From Verrucolacustris abundans (GTDB taxonomy: Bacteria; Verrucomicrobiota; Verrucomicrobiia; Methylacidiphilales; Verrucolacustridaceae), in assembly GCA_965194535.1 (NCBI GenBank), contig OZ239145.1, forward strand, positions 62,001-126,000: 64,000 bases of DNA. Direction: 5' to 3'. The position numbers and the translations under genes were made by a program. The notes beneath the pieces were generated by a model, which made no database searches, was not told where the DNA came from, and was given only the letters and a program-made list of their open reading frames with translations. This document shows positions 41,467 to 50,838 of the stretch, piece after piece; position 1 is the stretch's first letter, and each line of letters begins with the position of its first letter.

Positions 41467-42495
41467 ATGCCTGAATTAAGAAAAGATCCGGTGGTGGGGC
41501 GGTGGGTGGTTTTCAGTCCTGAGCGGCAGATTCGGCCTGAGCGGTACAAGTGCGAGGAGCTGCTGCCGACAAGGCCTGAGGAGGATCCGTTTTTAGAGGG
41601 TCATGAGACGTATACGCCTGCGGAGCTGTACGCGATTCGTCCCGCCGGGGTGGCAAATGGTCCTGGCTGGCAGTTGCGAGTGGTTTCAAATCGGTTCCCC
41701 GCATTGCGAGTCGAGGGAGAGCTGGAGAAGGAGGCGGTGGGATTTTACGACCGGATGAATGGGATCGGTGCACACGAGGTGATCGTGGAGACTCCCCATC
41801 CCCAACTAGTTTTGGAGAAGCAGAATCTGGCGGGGATTACTCGGGTTTTTGATGCGTGCCGAGCGCGGATTCTGGATCTCTCGCGGGATGCCAGGCTGCA
41901 CTACGTGCTGGTTTTTAAAAACCACGGGGCCTTGGCGGGTGCGACGATGCCCCATCCTCACTCTCAGCTGATTGCGATGCCGGTGACACCGATTGTTCTA
42001 AAGGAAAAGCTGGCGGCGGCTCGGGCCTATTATCTGGAGAAGGATCGAAGCCTGTTTGGGGATATTCTTCAGGCGGAGCGGAAGATTGGGGATCGGGTGG
42101 TTTTTGAAAATGACGGGTTCACCGTGTTTTGTCCGTTTGCGAGCCGGTTTCCGTTTGAAACCTGCATCATGCCCCGAAAGCAAGCAGCCGACTTTCAAAG
42201 CTCAAGCGACGACGTTCTCGTCTTATTGGCGGAGGCGGTGCAAAGGGTGTTGCTGGCCTATCACAGCGCGTTGAATCAGCCTTCGTACAATCTGATTTTA
42301 CATAATGCGCCGTTTCGGAGGAGTCGTCAGCCGGATGCGTGGACGACGATCGATTTGGACTTTCGCTGGCATGTCGAAATTCTTCCCCGTTTGACGGGAG
42401 TGGCAGGATTTGAGTTTGGGACCGGGTTTTACATCAACCCCACGCTGCCTGAGGAGGCTGCGGGGATCTTGCGGGAGGCGGTGACGCGTGGCTGA
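41467..42495 (+). CDS. galT: GalT-like nucleotidyltransferase lacking CxxC
   Basis: A 342-residue HIT-fold protein of the galactose-1-phosphate uridylyltransferase family. The catalytic HPHSQ (in ATMPHPHSQLIAMP) and the FENHGA-like FKNHGALAGA are intact. The N-terminal zinc motif normally CPFCxGxE reads DPFLEGHE, so both cysteines are missing. Next to glgA, it could act on ADP-glucose or UDP-glucose; homologues in plants are ADP-glucose phosphorylases. That role is inference. Confidence 0.85.
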   Translation: MPELRKDPVVGRWVVFSPERQIRPERYKCEELLPTRPEEDPFLEGHETYTPAELYAIRPAGVANGPGWQLRVVSNRFPALRVEGELEKEAVGFYDRMNGIGAHEVIVETPHPQLVLEKQNLAGITRVFDACRARILDLSRDARLHYVLVFKNHGALAGATMPHPHSQLIAMPVTPIVLKEKLAAARAYYLEKDRSLFGDILQAERKIGDRVVFENDGFTVFCPFASRFPFETCIMPRKQAADFQSSSDDVLVLLAEAVQRVLLAYHSALNQPSYNLILHNAPFRRSRQPDAWTTIDLDFRWHVEILPRLTGVAGFEFGTGFYINPTLPEEAAGILREAVTRG

Positions 42496-44629
42496 CGTCG
42501 CCCTGCTCTGGCATCTCCATCAACCCTCCTACGTGGATGTTGTCACCGGAGAGGTGGCGATGTCTTGGGTCCGCTTACACACCGTGCGTGGGTATGCGGA
42601 CATGGCGGAGATGGCGAGGAGGCATCCAGGGGTAAAGTTGAACTTCAATCTGACGCCTGTTCTCGTTCAACAGGTTGAGGAGTTGGCGGAGGGGAGAGTG
42701 AAAGATCGGTGGGCGGAGTTGGCTCGGAAAGATGCGGCGAGTTTAACGACGGAGGATAGACACCAGCTGTTGGAACATTTTTTTAAAATCAACTGGGCGA
42801 CTTGTGTAGATCCTTATCCAAGGTATCGGCAGCTACTCGACTTGCGGGGGAGGAGGGCGGGGGCGGGTCAATCAGATCAGAATATGCGGAGGTTTCGGGA
42901 GAAGGATCTGAGGGATTTGCAGGTCTGGTTCAACCTGAGCTGGTGCGGATTTGCGGTTAGGAAAAAGTATCCGGAGTTGGGGGAGCTAATTCAGAAGGGG
43001 CAGGATTTCAAGGAAGAGGAGAAGCTACGGGTGTTGGAGATTCATCAGGAGATGTTGCGGGGAATTTTGGGGGAGTATCGGGCGCTTGCAGATTCGGGGC
43101 AGGTGGAGCTGACAACGACGCCGTTTTACCATCCTATTCTTCCGCTGTTGGTGGATACGGATATTGCGAAGCGAGCTATGCCGGGCGTGCGGTTGCCTGA
43201 GCGGCTCCAGGCACCGGAGGATGCGCTGGCGCAACTAGAGAAGGCTCAGGCGGCCCATCAGCGGGTGTTTGGAAGAAAGGCGCGGGGTTTGTGGCCATCG
43301 GAGGGGTCGGTCTGTCCGGAGTTGATTCCGCTCATCGCCCGGGCGGGGTTCGAATATTTCTGTACGGATGAGATGGTTTTATTCCGGGGATTGGAAGCGC
43401 AGGGGTGGCACGGAAATCATTCCGAACTGTTTCAGGCATGGAGGGTGGAGGAGGGAGGAGCGAGTCTGAAGGCGCTCTTTCGCGAGCGGCCACTCTCGGA
43501 TTATATCGGATTTACGGCGGCAAGGACCGAACCGAAAATGGCGGCGGAGCATTTACGGGTTCATTTACAGCATATCGCGCAGGTGATGCCGCAGGATGGA
43601 ATTGTCTTATTGGCATTGGATGGGGAAAACGCATGGGAAGCGTTTCCCGACAGCGGGGAGGCCTTTTTAGATGAATTCTACCTTCGCCTAGAAAAAACGA
43701 AGGGGATGAATTCATCAACGTTGGGAGGGTATTTGGACAGGCATGAGGGAAGGCCAGCTGGGCGCCTGCATTCGGGCTCGTGGATCGGGGGAAACTTTGA
43801 CATCTGGATTGGGGACCCAGAGGAGAACCAGGGATGGAGTTGGATCAAGCGGACGCGGGATTTTCTCCTGCGGGAGGAAGGAAAGGGAAAATTAACTTCG
43901 GAAGTGAAGGCGGCGGCGTGGGAGGATTTGTATGCGGCGGAGGGAAGCGACTGGTTTTGGTGGTATGGCCCGGATTTTCAGACCGACAGTGATTTGATCT
44001 TCGACGGATTATTTCGAGGGAGATTGCAGAATGTGTATCGGCGTTTGGGGGTGACGCCTCCCGCGGGCTTGAGTGTGCCGATCTGTAGTTCAGAGGTTCG
44101 TTTGGGAGTCCTGCCGACACGAGCGATTGAACCCAAATTCAGTGGAACACCGAGTTTTCTGGATTGGGCGGGTGCGGGGAGATACGAAGCGTGGAGGGAT
44201 CAGGGTGCTATGGCCCAGGGGGACCGGCGTGTGAAAAATATTTACTACGGGTATGGGGAGGAGAACTTTTATTTCCGATTAGATTCGAAGGAGCTGGTTG
44301 GGGATGAGGTGATTGTGGATTTTCACCTGCCGGCACCTGTTCGGTTGCGAATCATATGGCAGGGAGAAGGGTGGCGGGTGAATTTGGAAAAATCGAAGGA
44401 TGGGGTGGTTTATGAGCAGGCGGATTGTGTGGCAGAGGTGGCGGAGGGAAAAGGATTGCAGGTTCAGCTCCCCTTTTCCTCGCTTGGATGGAGGAGGGAG
44501 GGGGGAGAGGTGAGTTTTTTGGTTCGAGTCCTGCGCGGGGGGGCGGAGTTGGAGCGGTATCCTGAACGGGGGTTGATTGAGTTCAGCGGGCCAGTGCGTG
44601 CGTTGGACATGAAGAACTGGTATATTTAA
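42488..44629 (+). CDS. GH57 glycoside hydrolase with C-terminal beta domain
   Basis: This 713-residue protein opens with the GH57 motif LLWHLHQPSY. The nucleophile is Glu272 in LWPSEGSV and the acid/base Asp378 in LALDGENAWE, both present. The C-terminal about 170 residues (YYGYGEENFYFRLDSK onward) form a beta-rich, starch-binding-like domain. Activity is probably alpha-amylase or amylopullulanase-like on glycogen. The GTG start overlaps galT by eight bases. No signal peptide, so cytoplasmic. Confidence 0.92.
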   Translation: MADVALLWHLHQPSYVDVVTGEVAMSWVRLHTVRGYADMAEMARRHPGVKLNFNLTPVLVQQVEELAEGRVKDRWAELARKDAASLTTEDRHQLLEHFFKINWATCVDPYPRYRQLLDLRGRRAGAGQSDQNMRRFREKDLRDLQVWFNLSWCGFAVRKKYPELGELIQKGQDFKEEEKLRVLEIHQEMLRGILGEYRALADSGQVELTTTPFYHPILPLLVDTDIAKRAMPGVRLPERLQAPEDALAQLEKAQAAHQRVFGRKARGLWPSEGSVCPELIPLIARAGFEYFCTDEMVLFRGLEAQGWHGNHSELFQAWRVEEGGASLKALFRERPLSDYIGFTAARTEPKMAAEHLRVHLQHIAQVMPQDGIVLLALDGENAWEAFPDSGEAFLDEFYLRLEKTKGMNSSTLGGYLDRHEGRPAGRLHSGSWIGGNFDIWIGDPEENQGWSWIKRTRDFLLREEGKGKLTSEVKAAAWEDLYAAEGSDWFWWYGPDFQTDSDLIFDGLFRGRLQNVYRRLGVTPPAGLSVPICSSEVRLGVLPTRAIEPKFSGTPSFLDWAGAGRYEAWRDQGAMAQGDRRVKNIYYGYGEENFYFRLDSKELVGDEVIVDFHLPAPVRLRIIWQGEGWRVNLEKSKDGVVYEQADCVAEVAEGKGLQVQLPFSSLGWRREGGEVSFLVRVLRGGAELERYPERGLIEFSGPVRALDMKNWYI

Positions 44630-44637
44630 GGCTCCTC

Positions 44638-46665
44638 ATGAAGAACGTGAACCTAGTCCTCGGGCTACATATGCATCAACCCGTGGGAAATCTTCCCGAA
44701 GTGGTGGATCGGATCACCGCAGATGTGTACCGGCCTGTTATTGCAGTTTTGGAGAAGTATCCTGGGATAGCAGTGAATCTGCATGTGAGTGGGCCTCTTT
44801 TGGAAGCATGGGGGGAGCGGCATGCGGATTTGGTCAAAAAGGTGAAGGAGTTGGTAGCCACGGGAAGAGTCGAGATGATGTCGGGAGGATTTTATGAGCC
44901 TGTCTTGGTGGAGTGGCCTGAAGAGGATCGGGACGGGCAGATCGCAAAAATGAATAGCTGGTTGAAGGAGAAGTTGGGGGCGCAGCCTGCAGGGGCATGG
45001 TTAGCGGAGGGGGTTTGGGGGCCGTCCTTGTGCGGTGCGTTTAGCCGAGGGGGATTGAAGTATTCGTTTGTGGAAGGGTCTTTTTTTCAGCAAGCGGGAA
45101 TCATTCCGGCAAAAATGAATGGCCACTATGTGACCGATCAGGCGGGAAATCTGTTGTCGGTCTTCCCAACGTGTCCTGATTTAGCGCGGCTGATTCCGCA
45201 CGCACCGTTGGATGAGGTGTTTGGTTATTTGCGACGGATGGCGAATCGGGGCGAGGACATCACCCTGACCTTGGCGGCGAATCTGGAGAATTGGAATCAG
45301 GTAACGGGCGGGGTAGCTGGGTATTTGGATACTCTTTTTGCCAGATTGCAGGAGTCGGCTAGCTGGGTGAACACGTTGACGGGGCAACGCCAGTTGGAGA
45401 GACAGAGTCCTCGGGGGCGAGTTTCTCTGCCCCCAGGGACGCCTGCGGAGTTGGGGGGTTGGTCTTTGCCCGGAGTAGCCAGGAAGGAGTATTTCCGCGA
45501 GCGAGGGCAGTTAGCGCAGAGGTTTGACGCTGGGAAGTGGCTCCCGTTTTTTCGAGGGGGGTCGTGGTCTTCCTTTCGCGTGCGTTATGAGGAGTTAAAC
45601 CTTCTTTATCGAAAAAATTTGATGTTGGGTCGCAGGTTGAAAGGGAAGAGCTCTTTTCCTGGAGCTCGTGCGGTGCTGGACCGGTTGTGGCGGGCGCAGT
45701 GTTCGACAGCGCAGTGGCATGGTACGCAAGGGGGCGTTCACTTGCCCCATTTGCGGGGGGCACTGTGGCGGGAGCTCCTGATGGCCGAGGCGGAGATGAG
45801 GGCAGGTCAGGCTGAAACGGATCTGGTACGGGAAGATGTGAATGCGGATGGGCAGATGGAGGTGGTAGCGGGGCATCCGGCGTTGAGCCTGCTTTTTGCA
45901 CCACACTTAGGAGGGGCTTGTCTTGAGGTCGGGTTACCTGAACTGGGAAAAAATTTAGCGGATGTGTTGACGCGACGAGATGAAGGAGTGAACGGGGCAA
46001 GCGTAGGTCCTGTGGACTGGTACGAGAGGAGAATTTTTCAGGATCACTTTTTTGCAAAGGGAACTTCCGTCGAGCAGTTGTCGGCGGGGACGTATCCGGA
46101 GCTGGGGGATTTTATTCTGCAGCCGTTTGAGATTAAGCAGATGCGGCAAACGGGTAGTCGGGTGACACTGGCGTTGGAACGGGACGGGGGATTGTATCGC
46201 GTGGGTACGCGAATGCCGTGCTTGCTGGAGAAAACCTATGCGATCGATGCGGCGGGAGGCTTAATCGAAGTTTCATATCGAATCACGAATACGGGAAAGT
46301 TGCCTCTGGAGGCAAACTTCGCGACGGAGCTAAATTTGAATCTGGGGCCAGATCAGTCGGGTCGGGGAGTTTGGCAATTTGGGGAAACCAAAAAATCTGA
46401 CAAAGAGATGTGGCACGGATCGGGGGTAACACGAGTGGTGGCTGTGACAACGGATGGGTTTGAAGTTACTTTGTCTTCAGAAAATCTTCCCTTGGTCTGG
46501 GGATATCCTCTTTTAGATGTGGAGCGAGGCCCTGAGGGCCCGATTCGTCAGGGTAACTGCGTTCTTTTTGGCCAACATTTGGATCTCAAGCCCGGAGAAA
46601 AGGCGGAAGGGCGCTTGAAGGTGACTTTCCGCAAGAAAGAGGGAAGGATTGCCCCAAAGAAGTGA
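44638..46665 (+). CDS. GH57 4-alpha-glucanotransferase-like protein with a replaced acid/base residue
   Basis: This 675-residue protein has the GH57 N-terminal motif LGLHMHQPVGNLP, nucleophile Glu124 in WLAEGVW (equivalent to Glu123 of the Thermococcus litoralis enzyme) and DUF1925/1926-type domains. The acid/base motif normally HDDGEKFG reads AANLENWN at residues 213-220, so the expected aspartate aligns with Asn215. It may be inactive on glucan, regulatory or altered. It starts nine bases after the previous gene and ends the glgA cluster. The alignment is by eye. Confidence 0.85.
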   Translation: MKNVNLVLGLHMHQPVGNLPEVVDRITADVYRPVIAVLEKYPGIAVNLHVSGPLLEAWGERHADLVKKVKELVATGRVEMMSGGFYEPVLVEWPEEDRDGQIAKMNSWLKEKLGAQPAGAWLAEGVWGPSLCGAFSRGGLKYSFVEGSFFQQAGIIPAKMNGHYVTDQAGNLLSVFPTCPDLARLIPHAPLDEVFGYLRRMANRGEDITLTLAANLENWNQVTGGVAGYLDTLFARLQESASWVNTLTGQRQLERQSPRGRVSLPPGTPAELGGWSLPGVARKEYFRERGQLAQRFDAGKWLPFFRGGSWSSFRVRYEELNLLYRKNLMLGRRLKGKSSFPGARAVLDRLWRAQCSTAQWHGTQGGVHLPHLRGALWRELLMAEAEMRAGQAETDLVREDVNADGQMEVVAGHPALSLLFAPHLGGACLEVGLPELGKNLADVLTRRDEGVNGASVGPVDWYERRIFQDHFFAKGTSVEQLSAGTYPELGDFILQPFEIKQMRQTGSRVTLALERDGGLYRVGTRMPCLLEKTYAIDAAGGLIEVSYRITNTGKLPLEANFATELNLNLGPDQSGRGVWQFGETKKSDKEMWHGSGVTRVVAVTTDGFEVTLSSENLPLVWGYPLLDVERGPEGPIRQGNCVLFGQHLDLKPGEKAEGRLKVTFRKKEGRIAPKK

Positions 46666-46685
46666 CTGTGATACGCTTACAAAAT

Positions 46686-47075
46686 ATGAATTTTCGATGG
46701 ATTGCATGGTTGGGTTGCCTTGGGGTCGCCTTTGTTTGGACGGGTTGCACCGTTCCTGGCGATGCGGAAGACGTAACGACGACCTATGGAGATACGACGA
46801 CACCTGCAGCGAGTGATACTCCTGCGGAGAGTTCCTCAGCTTCGAAACCACAAACAGCTGGGAGTGAGGAGAAGAAGCCTTGGACTCCGCCTGAAACCGC
46901 GGAGAAGAGCACTCCTACGAAAGCCAGTTATCCTAAGGGGGAAAAAGTTTCCGGTAAGACAGGAATGGTGCGAAGCCCGTATGCGCCTTATGCGGGCTTG
47001 GTGGATGTGAAGGGTTTTGCACCTGGAACAGAAGTGAAGTGCCCGTACACGGGTAAGATTTTCCTCGTCCCTTAA
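46686..47075 (+). CDS. Lipoprotein with C-terminal conserved loop
   Basis: A 129-residue protein with an N-terminal helix and lipobox-like FVWTGC, giving a likely acylated cysteine. The middle is a serine/threonine/proline-rich linker, and the end (SPYAPYAGLVDVKGFAPGTE, then CPYTGKIFLVP) resembles a short tail seen in many verrucomicrobial lipoproteins. A start at 46662 would remove the clear ATG-signal context. Function unknown. Confidence 0.6.
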   Translation: MNFRWIAWLGCLGVAFVWTGCTVPGDAEDVTTTYGDTTTPAASDTPAESSSASKPQTAGSEEKKPWTPPETAEKSTPTKASYPKGEKVSGKTGMVRSPYAPYAGLVDVKGFAPGTEVKCPYTGKIFLVP

Positions 47076-47109
47076 GTGCCTTCGTAAGGGCAAAAAACTG
47101 AGGTCTGCC

Positions 47110-47589
47110 ATGGATCCTCTCCTACAAATTTTGAAAGAGCGGGGGCGTTTGCCCACGGCTGAGCTGGCCAAACTTACGGGCAAATCGGAGTCTGAGGTGG
47201 AAAAGGCAGTGCGTCGTTTTGAATCGGACCGAGTGATTCTGGGTTACCAAGCTATTTTGGATTCGGACAAAACAGGGCATGGGGGTGTTCGCGCGGTGAT
47301 TGAGGTAAAAATCACGCCTGAGAGGGATGGGGGATTTGATCGGATTGCCGCCCGAGTTGCGCGATATCCAGAGGTGGTTTCCTGCCAGCTCATGAGCGGG
47401 GGATATGACCTGCTGATTGTGGTCGAGGGATCGGATCTCAAACGTGTTGCAGGTTTTGTGGCGGAAAAGCTGTCCACCATTCAGGGGGTGATTTCAACAG
47501 CGACTCACTTTCAGCTGAAAACGTACAAGGAGGCGGGAGTTCTGTTTCTCCAGGATGACAAGGCGGAGAGACTCTCGATCTCACCGTGA
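47110..47589 (+). CDS. Lrp/AsnC family regulator
   Basis: A 159-residue protein with an N-terminal HTH (about 8-50, GRLPTAELAKLTGKSESEVE) and a RAM ligand-binding domain (GVRAVIEVKITPE, VSCQLMSGGYDLLIVVEG). GAGG lies seven bases before the ATG. It overlaps the aminotransferase gene by four bases (GTGA), so it probably responds to an amino acid handled by that enzyme. Confidence 0.9.
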   Translation: MDPLLQILKERGRLPTAELAKLTGKSESEVEKAVRRFESDRVILGYQAILDSDKTGHGGVRAVIEVKITPERDGGFDRIAARVARYPEVVSCQLMSGGYDLLIVVEGSDLKRVAGFVAEKLSTIQGVISTATHFQLKTYKEAGVLFLQDDKAERLSISP

Positions 47590-48776
47590 AGAGCGGGGGA
47601 GAATTCCTCGCTGATCATGTAAAAGGAATTCCACGATCGGGGATTCGGGATTTCTTTGAGATTGTGCAGAAGCGAGGGGATGTGATCTCGCTTGGAATCG
47701 GGGAGCCAGACGTGTCCGCGCCTTGGGCGGTGCGGGAGGCTGCGATTTACTCCTTAGAGCACGGGCGGACGGGCTACACCTCGAACTCAGGCAGTCTTAA
47801 ATTGAGAAACGAGGTGGCTACGTACGTGGAAAATATTTTTGGAGAGCGGTACAATCCGGAAAACGAAATTTTAGTTACGGTGGGGGTGAGTGAGGCGATC
47901 GACTTGGCGTTGCGGGCTGTTTTAAATCCGGGCGAGACAGTTTTGTATCATGAGCCGTGTTATGTTTCGTACGCGCCGTCGATCACTTTGGCTCATGCGA
48001 AGGGTTGGGCGATTCGGACAAGAGCGGAAGATGGGTTTCGGTTGGATCCGAAGGCCGTGGCTGAAGCGGCGAAGGGGGCAAAAGTTTTGCTGCTGAATTT
48101 TCCGACGAATCCGACAGGGGCAGTGTTGAGTGGTCGCGAGTTGGATGCTTTGGCCAAGGTGTGCGTGGAGAACAACCTGCTGGTCATTAGTGATGAGATC
48201 TATGCAGAGCTGACGTATGAGACGAAGCATGAATCAATTGTCACGCGCCCGGGGATGAGGGAGCGGACGATTCTTCTGCACGGCTTGAGTAAGGCGTTTG
48301 CGATGACTGGGTTTCGAATCGGGTATGCATGCGCTCCGGCCCCCTTGATTGAGGCGATGATGAAGATTCACCAGTACGCGATTTTGTGTGCTCCCACGCT
48401 TAGCCAAGAGGCGGCTGCGGAGGCGCTCCGTGGAGCGGAGGTGACGACTCGGGAAGCCCGGGAGAGCTACCAGATGAGGAGGGATTTCCTCAGAAGGAAG
48501 CTGGAGGAGGCTGGGCTAAAACCCACCAATCCAGCAGGGGCTTTTTATCTTTTTGTGGATATTCGAAGTACGGGGCTGACCTCGAGAGAGTTTGCCCTGC
48601 AACTGTTGGATGAGGAGAAGGTGGCGGTGGTGCCTGGAGAGGCGTTCGGCCCGGGTGGGGAGGGTTTTGTGCGTTGTAGCTATGCGACCGCTTTGGATCG
48701 AATCGAGATTGCGGCGGAGAGAATCGGGCGCTTTGTGAAGAAATTGGGCCAGCGGCGCTTAGTGGCTGCGAGGTAA
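47586..48776 (+). CDS. PLP-dependent aminotransferase (class I fold)
   Basis: This 396-residue fold-type I aminotransferase has the PLP lysine at Lys236 (GLSKAFAMTGFRIGY), NFPTNPTGAV and SDEIYAEL as binding motifs, and the VPGEAFGPGG tail. It belongs to the aspartate/aromatic group; the exact amino acid is not visible from sequence. The GTG start overlaps the Lrp stop. A GAGG at 48770-48773 in its final codons serves the next gene. Confidence 0.9.
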   Translation: MKSGGEFLADHVKGIPRSGIRDFFEIVQKRGDVISLGIGEPDVSAPWAVREAAIYSLEHGRTGYTSNSGSLKLRNEVATYVENIFGERYNPENEILVTVGVSEAIDLALRAVLNPGETVLYHEPCYVSYAPSITLAHAKGWAIRTRAEDGFRLDPKAVAEAAKGAKVLLLNFPTNPTGAVLSGRELDALAKVCVENNLLVISDEIYAELTYETKHESIVTRPGMRERTILLHGLSKAFAMTGFRIGYACAPAPLIEAMMKIHQYAILCAPTLSQEAAAEALRGAEVTTREARESYQMRRDFLRRKLEEAGLKPTNPAGAFYLFVDIRSTGLTSREFALQLLDEEKVAVVPGEAFGPGGEGFVRCSYATALDRIEIAAERIGRFVKKLGQRRLVAAR

Positions 48777-48782
48777 TTCTTT

Positions 48783-50348
48783 CTGGCGTACGACATTGTC
48801 GTGGTGGGGGCGGGACACAATGGCCTGATCTGCGCCTGCTATCTAGCAAAAGCGGGATTGAAGGTGGCCGTGGTGGAGCGTCGCGACTTACCCGGAGGTG
48901 CGGTGTGTACCCGGGAGGATCTGGTGCCAGGCTTTCGGTTTGATGTGGGTTCTTCGGTCCACATCATGATTCATCTGACTCCCGTTCTTGCGGAGCTGAA
49001 TTTGGCGAGAGAAGGGCTGGAGTATATTGAGATGGATCCATGGGCTTATTATCCCGTTGAGGGAACGGGCCGCGGAATTTCGTTTCATCGATCTGTTGAG
49101 AAAACTTGTCAGAGCATTGCGGAGTTTAGTCCGCGTGATGCGGAGGCGTATCGCAAATATGTCGAGCGTTGGACGGAGTTGAACGAGGGGGTTTTCGAGA
49201 CTTTTTTGGCGCCGCCTTCACCCGGCCGGCTGTTTGGAACAATTTTAAAGAGAAATCTCTTCCGGCCGAAGTCGCGTCGGCTCTGGTCCAGTTTGGACAC
49301 GGCCCGGCAGCTGATGGCGCCGTATGGGGAGGTGATTCAAGAGACCTTTGAAAACGAGCACCTGCGAACGGCGATGCTTTGGCTTTCTGCACAGAGTGGG
49401 CCAGCTCCGGGGGAAGTGGCGAGCGGGGACATGTTCGGATGGAATGCGATGATCCATAAGTGTGGGGCGAAGCGAGCCAAAGGGGGAAGTGGGTCTTTGG
49501 CGACGGCTTTGGTAAAGTGTCTGGAACGGCACGGAGGAGAACTCTTTTTAGGAAAGCCTGTGGAGGAGGTGAGAAAAAGTGGGCGAGGCTGGGAGGTCGA
49601 GGCTGGGGGGATGGTTTTCCAAACGGAGAAAGTGGTAGCGGCATGTCACTTAAAAACCTTTTTCTGCAATCTTCTGAAAGATGGGCCGAAGGAGTTAGCG
49701 GGGCGGATGGAGAAAGCACGGATTGGAAATGGATTTGGGATGGTGGTGAGGCATGCGGTGGAAGAGCTGCCAGTGTACGGGCGGATGGTGGAAAGCGGTC
49801 TTCAGGCGCGGGAGTATCATTCGGGAATGCAGTTGCTGTGCCGGGATCGGGCAATGTTGGAGAGCAGCTATCGGGATTATCTGGGTTATCAACCTCCGGC
49901 GAATCCGAGCGTAGTAGCGATGACGTTTTCCGCGATCGATCCGACTTTGGCGCCGAAGGGAAAGCACACCTTATTTACTTGGGCGCAGTATCACAGCTAT
50001 GAGCTGCGGAATGGGGAGACGTGGGATGAGATTCGGGAGCGGGAGGCGGATAAGCTGTACGATCTGGTGTGTCAGTATGCACCGAACATGAAGGGAAAGA
50101 TGATCGGAAGATATATTCAGACGCCGCTGGATCTGGAGCGAGACCTGGGATTACTGCGGGGGAACGTGATGCACTTTGAGATGAGCTTGGATCAGATGTT
50201 CATGTTTCGTCCTTTGCCCGAAATATCCTGTTATCGGGCTCCGATGAAGAATTTGTATCTAACGGGGGCAAGTACCCATCCCGGAGGAGGGGTTTTTGGA
50301 GCCAGCGGACGAAACACGGCGAAAGTGATCCTGGGTTGGCGGGGCTGA
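48783..50348 (+). CDS. FAD-dependent oxidoreductase (phytoene dehydrogenase/PYROXD2-like), CTG start proposed
   Basis: From CTG at 48783 the protein has 521 residues and begins AYDIVVVGAGHNGL, a complete Rossmann strand plus GxGxxG. Further motifs are VVERRDLPGGAV and, at the end, LTGASTHPGGGVFGASG, which binds FAD. The frame opens after a TAA at 48774-48776, and CTG is the only near-cognate codon before the first GTG at 48801, which would cut the strand. GAGG nine bases upstream supports CTG. Family assignment is firm; substrate is unknown. Confidence 0.85.
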   Translation: MAYDIVVVGAGHNGLICACYLAKAGLKVAVVERRDLPGGAVCTREDLVPGFRFDVGSSVHIMIHLTPVLAELNLAREGLEYIEMDPWAYYPVEGTGRGISFHRSVEKTCQSIAEFSPRDAEAYRKYVERWTELNEGVFETFLAPPSPGRLFGTILKRNLFRPKSRRLWSSLDTARQLMAPYGEVIQETFENEHLRTAMLWLSAQSGPAPGEVASGDMFGWNAMIHKCGAKRAKGGSGSLATALVKCLERHGGELFLGKPVEEVRKSGRGWEVEAGGMVFQTEKVVAACHLKTFFCNLLKDGPKELAGRMEKARIGNGFGMVVRHAVEELPVYGRMVESGLQAREYHSGMQLLCRDRAMLESSYRDYLGYQPPANPSVVAMTFSAIDPTLAPKGKHTLFTWAQYHSYELRNGETWDEIREREADKLYDLVCQYAPNMKGKMIGRYIQTPLDLERDLGLLRGNVMHFEMSLDQMFMFRPLPEISCYRAPMKNLYLTGASTHPGGGVFGASGRNTAKVILGWRG

Positions 50349-50370
50349 GGAGAGGGAGTAGGATCATTGC

Positions 50371-50826
50371 ATGAGCGTGGCTACTCAAAAAAACCAAGCG
50401 GATCCCGTCCGGCAATTCTCGATCTTTTTAGCAAACAAAGCGGGAAGGTTGTTGGAACTGATTCGGATTTTGCACAGCCGACAGGTCCACGTAGTAGCTC
50501 TGACGATCCTCGATACCACGGACAGTTCGATTGTACGGATGGTGGTGGATGATCCAGATCAGGCGCGGGCAATTTTTCATGAGCAGGCGGTGGCGCACAC
50601 TGAATCGTCGGTGGTGGCGGTGGAGTTGGGGGCGGCGACCGAGCTGCCAAAGGTGCTCTCCTCTTTACTGGAGGCGGAAATTAACATTCTGACGACGTTT
50701 GCTTTTCTGGTGCGACCGGAAGCGAGGCCTGCGCTGTGCCTAAATCTGGATGACAATGAGTTGGGGGCACAAGTATTGGGGCGAGGTGGATTCAAGTTAC
50801 TGGGGCAAGGCGATATCTCGAGATAG
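50371..50826 (+). CDS. Tandem ACT-domain protein
   Basis: A 151-residue protein with two ACT-like halves: RQFSIFLANKAGRLLELIRI with VRMVVDDPDQA, then SSVVAVELGAATELPKVLSSL with TTFAFLVR. ACT domains bind amino acids and regulate partner enzymes; stand-alone pairs are common but poorly known. It is in the same direction as mqnC, 12 bases upstream. Confidence 0.8.
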   Translation: MSVATQKNQADPVRQFSIFLANKAGRLLELIRILHSRQVHVVALTILDTTDSSIVRMVVDDPDQARAIFHEQAVAHTESSVVAVELGAATELPKVLSSLLEAEINILTTFAFLVRPEARPALCLNLDDNELGAQVLGRGGFKLLGQGDISR

Positions 50827-50838
50827 TTTGGCCCGGGA

